The notes: a model not told the origin generated them from the letters alone. A stretch of DNA of 64,000 bases from Rutidosis leptorrhynchoides (GCF_046630445.1 NC_092341.1:255593501-255657500); one strand, 5' to 3'; positions 49,667-61,077 are shown, counted from the stretch's first letter. Numbers and translations: made by a program.

Positions 49667-52600
49667 CTACAAATCCTGCGCACAAATCCGCTCTACATAC
49701 AAAGAACAGTACATGAATAAACGTTAAACTTCAAGAATGAATTGTGCATATAAAAGAAAGAAAGAAAGAAAAAAAAAAAAAAAAACATATCAGTTCATAT
49801 TATGACATGTGTCTAGGATATTATGTGTACATCTTATTTATGTATGAACTTAAAAAGTAGGTTTACTTCACTCCAAAAACCAAACAGGGAATGCACTAAA
49901 ATTTAGATAGACAACATAGAACGCAGGGGAAAAAGCGAGATATCATGAGTAACTAGCAATATTATCAAGAGATTTTGGAGGATTACAAACTGCATATGAG
50001 GTGATTTAGTATCTAATTATTGGTTGTCTAGATGCTTTATGTGATGAAACGAGGAAACGGCAGAAAAAGGAAGAGCACGTACTCAAATATTCGTATGCAA
50101 GTATCATGGATGTTCCCCAAGCTGACATGCTGAAAAACCTCGGCCCAATTCCTCTATAGAAACCTTTCCAGCCATCGTCTGCAATCAATGTTTTGATGAC
50201 CTGGCGTGCATTGGGTCGCTTCTCATGTCCCATTACCTTTTATAAAAATATCAATGAGCATCTTCTTGGGATAGAAATAAGATTTATAAATTTATAACTT
50301 ATAATCCTTAGTATACAAGACCGTATATTAAGAAGTGTTTGGCATTGCATTTCAGAAGTGGTCATCTAATTATCGCATTTTCAAGCTGCAAGTAATTTAT
50401 GTCATGTAATCAGTTCAAGTTATCTAGTTTAAAAGTACTACAACAATACCAAGATTTGAAAAGTCGCGAGATGTAGATGAGTCAGTTGGGACTTTGAAAC
50501 GACTAGTCAGTCGAGTTGGACATTGACTAACGTTGACATTTAGTAATATATACTCCGTATTTAACATATATGTATTACACATAAGTATATCAAACATAAA
50601 TATTTCAAACGTTTTCAAACATATGTATATGGGGCAAAATCTGAGTACAAAACAAAATTAAAATATTGACCAAACTTTAACCAACCTTGACTTTTGACCG
50701 ACTTAGAACCGGACATACTCAGAGAGACTTTGAGTGACTTTGACCTGAGTTTTTAGCAAGTCCGACTAATTAGACGTTTTTGGGCGAAACTGGACGGGCT
50801 AGTCATCAAACCGACTACTCGGCAGACTATTCAGCCGAGACGGCCATCGTTAACAACACTGAACAAAACTGATTTGGATAATCTGACTTATATCAAGTTT
50901 ATAGATGCAAAACACATAAACAGCTCATATCTGACTATAACATCAAGTAGCATACGCACCTTAAACTAAAACTTATGAAATAAAATCAATACTATGTCAC
51001 CTCATATCTGATTTATAGCAGTGGGTACATTGAAGATAAATCTGAATATACCTGTAGTCGAGTCTTAATAGTGTCGAGTGGAGTTGTGATGCATGATGCC
51101 GCTGCACCAGCAGATATTCCACCAGCACCTTGAACTAATACTATTGTCCCTTCAGAAGGACGAGGTCTATCCATATCCGTTCCATGACCTAATAGACTAG
51201 ATAATAAACAAATTAAAATAAGTCACATTTTAATATAATAATGCATATGAAACTCATAAGCAAAAAGAAGGTAATTAAATTTCCATACCTCCATATAAGA
51301 CGTTGACTGGAACCATAGCTGGCCCACCAAACAGCACTAGAAGGAGAATAGGTCATGACAGATAGACCGAATCCTCTATATAGCCCTCGGATGCCGTCTT
51401 GCTTCACAACTTTACGAGCAACGTCCAGGCCCCCGTTATATCTTGCATGGCCTGAATATCCTTGAACCATCAATCGTTGACTAATCTGTTAAGTTTCAAT
51501 TTTATATCTTATTAGCGTACCATCCTACAGGCCTACAATCTGAACAACAATTTTCTTTTTTACTTACTTTACATTGCAAAACATAAGCTTAAACAATCTT
51601 AACATCTAAAAATAAGGCTAAATGCATATAAAGGTAACCAACTTTGGTCCAAATTTAATTCTAGGGATCAATTCAAAAGTTTTAGACCCAAAACAAAAAA
51701 CTTCACGTTTCAAAAGTTTTGCTTCAAAATAACCAACTTTCATCAAAATTCGATCTACATCAATCTGATCCCATAACCGCTCAACGTAATGGTGTAGCAG
51801 CTGATGTACCCGTAACTTTTGACGACGGTCACCTTTTCTTGACATGCTGCAATTGCATCATGTGACTAAGGGCGTTTGATAAAACTGAATGAATTAGTGT
51901 TGTATGATGGTTCATAATCTGAATGAATCAAAGTCTCTGAATAAACTTGATTCTGGATGAAAATAAGCTGTTTGATAATCATTTTGAATGAACGATATAA
52001 ATTTGGTAAAATTACATTAATGTGTTACATGAATAAAATATTCATTATACTTGTTTGTTAAGTGCTCTAGATATGATTCAGGGAGGATATAACAAAAAGT
52101 TTAAGTGCCTAATAGATAAGAGAGTGTTTCAACTCTGAATGGTTCAACGCTAAATGTTGAACAACATCATATGTCATTCAATGCCAGAAAAAAACTCGTT
52201 GAATGCTGAATAGTTCAGCATTCAGCACTAGCAAGCACTAGCACTAGCACTGAACCATTCAATTAAGAGGTAAACAAACACAGCATAAACCTTGAATCAA
52301 ACTCTTAAAACTTTCCAGTTTTTCCAGTCTAAAATAAGTTGTTTTCCACGACCAAATATCGTTACTTTATATGCAAAATAGCCCCCATTAAATAACTAGA
52401 ACATCCAGCACGCACACACATATACATTTATCGTGTAACACTGACAAAAGTTAAATCAAGAAAGCACAATGAAACCATACCACATCAATAGGAACAAAAA
52501 CACCTTGAGAAAATAGAGAAGCAATCATGCCAGCAACTCCATTAGCTATAGCAGCTTTTGTAGGGTCTGAAAGTTTAAACGGTTCGACCATCTTAAAAGC

Positions 52601-53768
52601 AGCCACCTTTGTGGTTTCTAATGCTGTCAGAAATATAATTCTTGCAGGAACTGCACCCGTAATGACAGTTCCAAAACCTCGGTATAAACCCGGTACGCCT
52701 TCGGTTTTAAGTAGCCCGCGGACAACAGCATATGCACTCTTTTCAGTTGATTCTTTGGTAGCAACCTGCATCCTTGTCTTTACAACAGATATAGGGTAGA
52801 GTCCAACCGTAAGGCCGGTAAATATACCAGCACCAACGACATAGAACTTAGTCTTATCAAGCCTGCATAAAAAACAGCATACCAATATTACAACTCGAAA
52901 CAATCACAATACAATTACAAGTTTACATAAATAGCAAATCATAAAGTGAAGAAACCATTATGGCTTTAAAAACTTTATCCAATAAGAATAAAGGTTGTAG
53001 AAATCCCGATTAATCATTTTTAGAAGCAGGTCGATTAGATTTAGTCAGTCATAGTCGGACAAAATTGATCATAGTTAAATTGGTTAACATTCAATTATTA
53101 CATTTAAATTACTATTTTGGAGTATTTGAACAATTGGATTATGTTTATGTTTCTAAACAATTATAGTCCAATCCGATTAATCCTCGATTTGGCCGATTAA
53201 TCCCTAACTAGCGATATTTACAACCTTGGAAACCATAATCAAGAAAGACGTCTAAAGTGCAACGTAATAATCAGTGAAAGGACAACGAATGCACGCCTTA
53301 GAAGGTTGATAATCCTTCCAATTATATGATATAAAAACAAGCCAAGCTCAAAATCGTAATTTTGTACAATGTAGTACCACATTGAATGCTATCTCCAGCT
53401 TTCCAAATAAATGTATATATATACATATATCATAACTTCAAACCATGTAGTTATTATAAGTATTATAAACCTTGTATTGAAGCAGAGTAAACTTTACAAG
53501 ACAATTGTACAAAAACCTTTTTCCTATTTAGTTGCTTTTGTTAAACCCTAATAATCAGAACAATAAAAAGGCTACATAATTTTCTTTTCAATGTATCAAG
53601 ATTATTAAAACGCAATGTCAAAATATTCCATTAATCCACATTATAACACATACGGAGTATAATCTTAATCTTAATCTTAATTATAGAGAAATGAAATTGA
53701 TAGGCTTACTTGTCCCAATTGATTTCTGTTTGAGTGAAAGATGGTGCGTTAGAACGAGCTGTCTCCAT
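49667..53768 (-). CDS. Mitochondrial carrier (SLC25 family, SLC25A44-like), six exons
   Basis: Exons on the minus strand are 53768-53710, 52862-52481, 51485-51289, 51196-51052, 50236-50083 and 49692-49667. All introns are GT-AG, phases agree, and the sum is 963 nt, giving 320 residues. The start METARSNAP is the first Met in a frame that joins cleanly to exon 2; the last exon is only 26 nt and supplies KRICAQDL. Three mitochondrial-carrier repeats are visible with signatures PISVVKTRM, PIDVISQRL and PLDTIKTRL, each followed by a GLYRGFG or GFYRGIG loop. The first signature has Ser in the usual Asp/Glu position. It resembles the Arabidopsis protein I remember as At5g15640, about 323 residues. 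Such proteins span the inner mitochondrial membrane six times. The human relative SLC25A44 carries branched-chain amino acids; the plant substrate is not established. The gene looks intact. Confidence 0.92.
50448..50861. repeat. MITE-like repeat in carrier intron 4
   Basis: Inside the intron between exons 4 and 5. It ends in AACAACACTG, whose complement CAGTGTTGTT resembles hAT-type MITE ends, and contains many GACT/AGTC-rich inverted segments (CGACTAGTCAGTCGAG on the left, GCTAGTCATC...CGACTACTCGG on the right). The left end is poorly defined and no target duplication was found. Confidence 0.35.
51868..52286. repeat. hAT-type MITE in carrier intron 2
   Basis: About 420 bp from GGGCGTTTGATAAAACTGAA to GGTAAACAAACACAGC. 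The complement of the right end (GCTGTGTTTGTTTACC) resembles the left end, as in the common plant hAT MITEs ending in GTGTTTGATAAA. An inner palindrome TTCAGCATTCAGC/GCTGAATAGTTCAGC lies near 52203-52227. No clear 8-bp duplication is visible. Confidence 0.5.
52991..53227. repeat. MITE-like repeat in carrier intron 1
   Basis: About 237 bp. It begins AAGGTTGTAGAAATC and ends with the complement of AAGGTTGTAAATATC. GATTAATC motifs repeat inside (CCGATTAATC near both ends). No target duplication was identified. Confidence 0.5.
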
Positions 53769-53921
53769 TTCGATCAATCAAATTCCTGTAGTGTCAACAA
53801 TTTAAAACCCAAAATAACAAAAAACCTAAAAATGCAAAAACGTTTTTTTGCTGATAAGTTTTTTGAAACGAATTGAAATAAAAGCAACCTTTGAGTAGGT
53901 TTAATTATGTAAATTAAAGAA

Positions 53922-53940
53922 GTATATAATAATTTATAAT
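53922..53940 (-). promoter_or_regulatory. Possible TATA region of the carrier gene
   Basis: On the minus strand ATTATAAATTATTATATAC lies about 160 bp upstream of the start codon. The position suits a plant core promoter, but the region is AT-rich and the match may be chance. Confidence 0.3.
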
Positions 53941-55097
53941 CCAAAATCCAATAGAAAGGAAAATAGGAAATGAAGAAGGGGCGACCAAAAAAGGGAAAAA
54001 AAATTAATCAAATGTTAACAGGGTTCCACGACTCGGCAATATAAAAGCCCTAATTGTATTCGTCCAATTTGTTGAATGTTTTTGTCCCCCCTACGTCTCG
54101 TTCTCTAAACTTTTTTTTTTTTTTTTAAACTAAAATTACTATTACTTTACTATTACTATTAAAATATAAAAAAAAGAAAACTTCATTCGTATAAAGAATC
54201 CTAAACCGGTATAAGAGAGGACACAAACTAACGATAAAAGGGCTCGAAAAGAGAAAACCAGCATCGGCTAACCTAACTAAACGCTAACTTAAGGCGAGCC
54301 CAACAATATCGAAAACCACACAGCACAACCATAACTAACAGAATACAATAGCTCAAATAATCAAGGCAAACAGAGTGGAAAAAACACAAAAATACCACCC
54401 ACGAAGTCTAAACTTTATGCAACCAACATCAACAAAAAAAAATTATTAACCGGTTTGGATGAGTGTTGTTTATTCCTCTCGTCGGGACGAGAAGTCATAC
54501 CATCGACCTTACTGCTCTACTACGGAGGAGTACTATTGTTCTATTTGTCTATTAAAAAAATTATAAAGTTTATTTTATTTCAAAAATAACGTAAACTCTT
54601 ATAAAAACAAAAACTTTTTTTCAAAAAAAAAAAGTTGTCAACCAAAAGAAACAACAGGTGAACGAAGAGGCTCGAACTTAGATAGCGAGATCAAACTATA
54701 ACTACCTAACACCGAGTCTTATGCTTCTAATTATTTATCACGCTAGTTTAAAATCCGTAAATTCGCAAGATTATTGAATTAAAATGGCAATATTGATATT
54801 GATGCATTATAATGGAATGCAATATGATGCGAGTAGGTTAAAACTAGTTTGTATTCAAGTGCATATAAAAGATCAACACAACAATAACACTCAATCTCAT
54901 ATAAGTAAGGTACGGAAAAAGTAAGATGTAGACAACATTTCTCATATTCTACAATAAAGAGAAGTAATTTATCCACTTAGAGTGAAACACCATAAGAGAA
55001 GTTATCCTTCTCAATGTTCTATAAACATAAAGATCGCTACCGAATTGTAAAAACCCGCAAAATTTTCAATCCTGACTTGAATTTAACACATTCAAAT
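53941..55097. other. Upstream/intergenic region of the carrier gene
   Basis: AT-rich DNA with poly(T) and poly(A) runs (about 54110-54126 and 54619-54632) and no credible ORF, LTR or RNA gene. It separates the carrier gene from the next retrotransposon cluster. Confidence 0.5.
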
Positions 55098-55680
55098 TGA
55101 AACAACCCAACCCGTATTTAACACGAGTAATTTTTTTTTTTTAATAAATAACCATTAATGCCCAATAAAATGATTGCATAACGCAAACCGTTACATATAA
55201 CCCATTTAAAACATACAACAAGTTTAATGGTTACAATAAGAGGCACAATGCCTTTAAATCAATTGTTTCCAAGTTCGACCCATTAAAATGATAGTTTTAA
55301 TCCAAACTACACCCGAGCATGGTTTGGGGCTAAACTACCCAAAACGCTTGGTCGACTTCAAAAGCTTCACAAGAATCCAACATGGGGAACTAGTATCCAA
55401 CAACCCCCTTCCCTTTGTCAGCACCTACATCTAAAAAGTAAACAACGAGAGGGGTAAGCTAACACTTAGTGAATGCAATAATTATACATATGCATATATA
55501 ACCTACTTACTTGCAATCACTTACACAATACCACATACAAGCTAGCAATTCAACAACCATGCAAACATCATGCATAAACTACTATCCGCAATTCACAATA
55601 AGCTAGCAACATCAATAGTAATGGTGTATCCTATCGTATACACACATAAAATGCATAATGGTTGCATAAAAGTAGCATCG
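55098..55680 (-). repeat. Truncated Ty3-type LTR fragment
   Basis: It starts TGAAACAACCCAACCCG, in the minus-oriented manner of LTR ends here. About 55440-55485 is the near-complement of the region around 58225-58275 in LTR C (GAGAGGGGTAAGCTAACAC against GTTAGCTTACCCTCTC). It is therefore the terminal part of a related LTR in the opposite orientation. The break point near 55680 is approximate. Confidence 0.55.
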
Positions 55681-55689
55681 GGAAGGCTG

Positions 55690-56196
55690 GAAATAACAGT
55701 TTTGTGAAATTATCCGTCCAGCGTTCTCCGCTGTACAGGCTGCTCCGTCATGCGTAAGCCCTGAAGGCCGCCTAGCGCGTAAGCCTTGGCCGGAGAACGC
55801 CACTTTCAGCGTAAATTTCGGAATACAAGTAACAGAACGTATCATCATCTGACACGCGTCCCCGAACAATCTGGTGGATCTGACACTATAAATAGACCTC
55901 TTGGGTCGTCATTTTACAGAGTTCAGACATTCTGGCAAATTTGAGAGCTGAGACTTCATCTCTCTCTCTCTCTAAAACTTTCTCTCACTAGAAGTCATCC
56001 GGCTAGCACTTTACGCTCTACGGACGACAGATTGATTAAGCCACCCCACAAGTTTCTACACTTGTGAACTGGGTCTGCAGGGATTATTTCCCAAGAGCAA
56101 ACATCAATCGGCAACACTTGCCCACTTAAAGTTAGATTACTTCTAGTATCGTGTTGACATACTAAGCCTTACCTCATAAGGAAATAGGTGTTAACA
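55690..56196 (+). repeat. Tat-like LTR (left end unresolved)
   Basis: It ends GTGTTAACA at 56196, directly before TGGCGCC (56198-56204), the primer-site core used by Tat/Athila-type Ty3 elements. A good TATA box (CTATAAATAG, 55886-55895) and a CT-rich 5' untranslated stretch (TCTCTCTCTCTC, near 55961) point to a promoter. An inverted repeat GCGTTCTCCG / CGGAGAACGC lies at about 55719 and 55791. The start, somewhere near 55690-55710, is not defined. Confidence 0.55.
55886..55895 (+). promoter_or_regulatory. TATA box of the Tat-like LTR
   Basis: CTATAAATAG, about 300 bp upstream of the protease ORF start. Confidence 0.6.
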
Positions 56197-56776
56197 ATGG
56201 CGCCATCCATTATTAAGACGAATCATCTCACCAACACTGACAAAGAAGGCAAGGGTAACGAATTGGTACCCATAGACGTAGGAATGATACATCCATGCAA
56301 AGCTGGACAACGGAGGAAGGCAGAAGTGTTGGAAGATTGGGAAGAGCAATTAATATCATTTCCTTCTATGTTCAACACAAATCCATCCGAAGGTCCGGTG
56401 GTTATAGAAGCACGAGTTGCTAATTGCTTAATACGCAACATTTATACGGACACAGGAGCTGGAGCAGACATTATGTATGAACATTGCTTCATACAGCTTC
56501 CCAAAGATGTACAAGAAAAAATGAAGGAAACATATGTGCTGTTAGCAAGTTTTACAAGTGAACCGTCCTGGTCTGAAGGAAGTATTCTGCTTGAAGTAAC
56601 CTTGGGCAAGCCACCCCTAAGACGCACAGCCAACATTGAGTTCCTGGTGGTTAAAGCAAATTTACAGTACAACATAATTTTAGGAAGAACTGCTTTAATG
56701 ACGTTTGGAGCTGTAACATCAACTGTACATGGCATGATGAAGTTTTCAACGTCAGGCAGAGTAGCAACGTTATTGT
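56197..56776 (+). pseudogene. Protease-only ORF of a Tat-like Ty3 element
   Basis: An open frame of 192 codons from MAPSIIKT; its ATG (56197-56199) overlaps the primer-site core TGGCGCC. After about 50 residues of unclear origin it becomes a Tat/Athila-type aspartic protease region: VVIEARVANCLI, the catalytic YTDTGAGADIMYEHCF with an intact D-T-G, LLASFTSEPSWSEGSI, and YNIILGRTALMTFGAV. Gag is absent between primer site and protease, so this is an internally deleted derivative. The 3' end is lost: the stop TAA is made by the first bases of LTR C (56774). No reverse transcriptase follows. The frame has no internal stop, unlike most other retrotransposon genes here. Confidence 0.7.
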
Positions 56777-58686
56777 AAGACCCAAATATTTATTGTACAT
56801 AATGTATTTATGGTGTACGATGCGTGTATGAAGTGTACGTGTTGCTTGCTCGAACGTCGAAGGAAACTGGACGTTGTCCGAAGTGACAAGGTGTGTACGT
56901 ATCTTTTCAACCCCAAATAAAGTTTGAGTTGATGTTTCAAAGCCTTACCATTAGATAGAATATCTTATTACGTTTCCAACGATATTTGATTCATCGAAAA
57001 CGGAGTTACGGTCGAAAAGTTATGGCCAAAACAAGCTGCTGAAACCTGTTTTGGGCTCGACCACAATTTCCAGTTATTTGGAGCGGCGCTCCACCTTCTG
57101 GCGTGGCGCGCCGATTGCTGCAGAGGCAATTTTCAGCCTTTTTAAAAGGTTTAAATGAGGTGTACTTTGGTCTTTTCAATTAGGGTCGGTTTGGGGTCAT
57201 CAAGACTGACCTAGAACTCCATTGGAGCTCATTTTCACTCATCAAACACTCTCATCTTCAAACCCTAGAGTGAGAGGAGAGTTTTAGAGAGAGAGAGCTC
57301 CAATTGGAGAAGAAGAAGGGTGTTTCGGGTCAAACCTCCGGTATTAAAGTTGTTCTACTCGTCAACGGCATCATTTTGGCGGTATTGGTACATTCCATCG
57401 GTGTGTTGCGGATTATTCGGTGGCATTTCTTCAAGGCGACAAGGTGAGTGGAATATTTATACATGTATGTATGTGGTTTATTTACTCGTACGCGATGTGG
57501 GCCTTTGGTGCCACATCGTGAGTAGTGGGTGTTATGTCACAAGTCGGTGACACTTCATAGTGTTCACAAGCCGGTGACACTAGGTGGTGCTTCACAAGTC
57601 GGTGATGCCACATGGAGGTTCACAAGTCGGTGACCCATATGTATTGATGGGGGTTCACAAGTCGGTGATACCCTTGGGTGATTCACAAGTCGGTGACACC
57701 CTATAGTGTTCACAAGTCGGTGACACTTAGTGGCGCTTCACAAGTCGGTGATGTCACATGGAGGTTCACAAGTCGGTGACCCATATGTATTGATGGGGGT
57801 TCACAAGTCGGTGATACCCTTGGGTGATTCACAAGTCGGTGACACCCTATAGTGTTCACAAGTCGGTGACACTTAGTGGCGCTTCACAAGTCGGTGATGT
57901 CACATGGCGTTCACAAGTCGGTGACCCATAGATATTGGTGGGTAGTTCACAAGTCGGTAACACCCTTTGATGAGTCACAAGTCGGTGACAACATACGAGT
58001 GAGACTCGATGTTATTGGTCGTCTACAAGTCGGTAGTGCCATAGCGAGGAACGGTTTGTTATATTTATGCATTATTGTGATTTAGTATATTATTGTTGCG
58101 ATTTATATACTAACGTTGTTGCTAGTCGTATGTTTGGTGTTGCTAGCTCATTTATGCATTTTGTTTGCATGGTATTGTAAGTGGATGCGTGTAGGTAAAT
58201 TACATATGTATATGTATAAGTATTGCATTCACTAAACGTTAGCTTACCCTCTCGTTGTTGACCTTTTTATAGATTGCATGGATGTGGAGGCTCGGGTAAG
58301 CGGGGACTAGTGGACTTGCGTAGTTGCTTTAGAAGGCTTGCTTTTGGATTGATTAGGATTGGGTAGCGTATCCCCAATCGCCATGCTCGACCTTTATTTT
58401 GTATTACAAATCATGTGGTTGAAAACTTGTATTTTCGTACGAAAGTCGTAAAACGGCCGATGTGGGCCCGGTCTTCATAAAACTAATTTTATTAATGGGA
58501 TGAGTTAGTTCTACATATATTAATGTATGGTTAAAAGCGTTTTGTCTAAATACGTCGGGAAGTGGTCAAACATTTTCGCATTTCATGACTTTTTGGACAG
58601 GCCACTTTGGCGCGCCGCGCCATATGTTGTTCCAGCAAAAAAATTTTATCCGCGTTATTGGTTGGTTAACGAGTTGGGTTGTTACA
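56774..58686 (+). repeat. 5' LTR of element C
   Basis: 1913 bp, TG...CA. It contains a GC-rich pair near 57082-57113, another GC-rich 11-mer at 58610-58620 and the tandem array at 57530-58035. Confidence 0.82.
57530..58035 (+). repeat. Tandem array with core TTCACAAGTCGGTGA, 146-bp higher order
   Basis: The 15-base core recurs about every 22-36 bp. Five consecutive units form a 146-bp block that repeats: GTGTTCACAAG occurs at 57560, 57706 and 57852. Spacers within a block differ (CACTTAGTGGCGC, TGTCACATGGAGG, CCCATATGTATTG, TACCCTTGGGTG, CACCCTATAG), but corresponding spacers in successive blocks are nearly the same. Confidence 0.93.
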
Positions 58687-58700
58687 AGTGGTATCAGAGC

Positions 58701-61077
58701 ATGGTCTAAGGGATTTAGGTGACTTGAGATAGGTGCCTAGACTTAGACTTTTGTGTGTGCTTAATTTGTTGCGGGACTTGTAGGATTACGGGTCGGAACG
58801 GGTTATAGTTAGTGCCTCGTTTGTAAGTGGACTAACGTTTATATTAGTAATGCGGATATTATTAATATATTATTGTGTTGTGATAATAATTCTCGCGTGT
58901 GATTTGTCGTGTTATGTTTTGTTTGTGTTTGCGGTTGCATATATCATCAAGAGAGGCGGTCGTTGTACTAACGAGTCGATACGACGTGTATGCGTAATAA
59001 GGACTTGCAAACCTTATTACGGGTGCAAATCGTGTCTAGCAAGTGATGTACGATGAGTGTTTAGCAAGATGGGGTGGTATTGTGTGTGTGCTTTATACGT
59101 TCGTGATCTAATCGCTTTGCATTCCTTAGAATGGCGATGGGAAATGGGATCGAGACGAACGACACTGAGTTTAATGCTAGAGTTACACGTATGTTAGGCG
59201 ATTGTAGTAGTATTCGGATGTTAGAGCGTGTTCGCTTTCGTGTTGAAGTTGATGATCCATGAGGTTCGTCGAGTGGATGAAACCCCTGAGATCAAGTGTT
59301 TGATCTAGATGAATGTTGGTAATGGAGTCTACGGGACGCAACATTAGGTGCCTCTTTCATACCTACTAGCGTGGTATTCGACTCCGATGGTGTTACGGTT
59401 ACATTGAGCATAGGGTACCGGCAAGAAAACCCTTAGGTGTTTGAGTGGCGGTGTGGAAGTTACAAGCGATAGCAACTCGATGATTGCTAGAGTAATACCC
59501 GTACGGTTCGGTAAGTGCTTCGGTTAAAGTAGCAAAGGATAATCCGAAATCCTTCGTATGATCAAGGTTGGAGCAAGGTTTGTTGACGTGCGTATTAAGA
59601 GATGCAAGACGGGTGAACCTCGTCTTTCTTTTAGGAGTTATGATAATGCGATTGGCGCATTAGTTGTCGGATTAGTGGTCACTCTTTCCGTGAGCTATTG
59701 TTGGAGACGAATTCGTGAGAATTCGAGGACTGTGACCAATGAGGATATTGGTTGTGTATGTTGATGAGTGGCCATTCCATGGGATGCTATTATTTCGACG
59801 ATGTGTTTACGGAACGGAGTTCTAGGTGGGGGAGTTTATACTCTCGCACGAAGGTGTTCTAGTGTGATGTAGTGACTAGCTAGGTCGAGTTAGTCCATTG
59901 CAGTTTGACTAACCGAGTCGGGTTAATTAATTAGATGTTAGGTGTTGACCGAGGCGGGTTAACCAAGCGAGTTTGACTAACCAAGTCGGGTTAATTAATT
60001 AGATGTTAGGTGTTGACCGAGGCGGGTTAACCAAGCGAGTTTGACTAACCGAATCGGGTTAATCAATTAGATGTTAGGTGTTAACCGAGGCGGGTTAACC
60101 AAGTGAGTTTGACTAACCGGGTCGGGTTAATCAATTAGATGATAGGCATTGACCGAGTCGGGTTGACCTAGGGTATTTGACTAACCGAGTCGGGTTAATC
60201 AATTTGATGTTAGGTATTGACCGAATGCGTTTGACTAACCAAGTTGGGTTAATCATTTGTCGTTAGAGGTTTGACCGATGCGGGTTAACCAAGCGAGTTT
60301 GACTAACCGAGTCGGGTTAATCAATTAGATATTAGGTGTTGACCGAGGCGGGTTAACCAAGTGAGTTTGACTAACCGGGTCGGGTTAATCAATTAGATGT
60401 TAGGTGTTGACCGAGTCGGGTTGACCAAGTAAGTTTGACTTAACCAAGTCGGGTTAATCAATTGGTTGATAGGTGTTGATCGAGGCGGGTTGACCAAGTG
60501 TGTTTGACTAACGAGTTCGGGTTAATTGTTTTGGTGTGGAGGCTTAACCAAGTCGGGTGTAACCATAAGGTGATTAGAGGGTTACTTGTATTGTTCTCCA
60601 TAATGGTTAGCGTAGAAATGGTATGCCGTTCGAGAGGCGTTTACGTTGACCAAGTATGTGTGCAAGAAGAGTCACGGATGTTGACTATCTTTGATGTGTG
60701 TAGTTTTCGGCCAGTCTTCATGATTGTTGGATGTGTGATCTATTGGTGGTTTTATATGCCGAGAGTGGGAACGTGAGGACCATGTTGTGTGATTAGTGAT
60801 TGCGATAGCCGTGTTTCGCTCACGTGTTGTTACGGGTGTGACAATAGTCGATTTTGGACACCTTAGGATTAGCGTTGCCATAGTCATTTTGGGCGCTTTT
60901 GGTTTTAGTCGTTGCTTATGATGTTAGGATAGTGGCGTATTGGTTGTATTGTACACTACAAAGGATGTTTAGTGGTAAGAGTAATCCGTGAGGATTCATG
61001 TGGTTCGATCTTCAACGTTCGGATTGTTGACTTTAGGTTGAGACTTGGTCACTTTTAGCATTGTTCGTGGTAAAGGT
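58701..61077 (+). other. Internal region of element C
   Basis: 2.38 kb. No zinc knuckle, protease, reverse transcriptase or integrase motif is visible in any frame. A 43-codon frame begins ATGGCGATGGG at 59131 in a place where gag might start, but it matches nothing I know. The 68-bp repeat array occupies 59903-60540. Confidence 0.55.
59903..60540 (+). repeat. 68-bp tandem repeat in element C
   Basis: About nine copies beginning GTTTGACTAACCGAGTCGGG at 59903, 59971, 60039, 60107, then about 60174, 60228, 60296, 60364, 60432 and a partial one at about 60500. Each unit has two similar halves (TTGACTAACC.AGTCGGGTTAA and TTGACCGAGGCGGGTTAACC), so a roughly 34-bp unit duplicated first. One unit (60174-60228) is shortened. 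Confidence 0.93.

Noticed and set aside
50545..50562. TACTCCGTAT motif in intron 4, and its complement at about 53650
   Set aside because: It is a very common short motif in plant non-coding DNA; two isolated copies do not define an element.
51618..51845. 75-codon ORF in carrier intron 2
   Set aside because: It lies in an intron and shows no recognisable domain.
54470..54560. Possible tRNA-derived SINE near 54.5 kb
   Set aside because: No convincing A and B box pair and no duplicated flank could be found.
57530..58035. CRISPR-like array of a 15-base repeat with spacers
   Set aside because: The spacers repeat in order as a 146-bp higher-order unit, the array lies in a plant retrotransposon LTR, and no cas genes are present.
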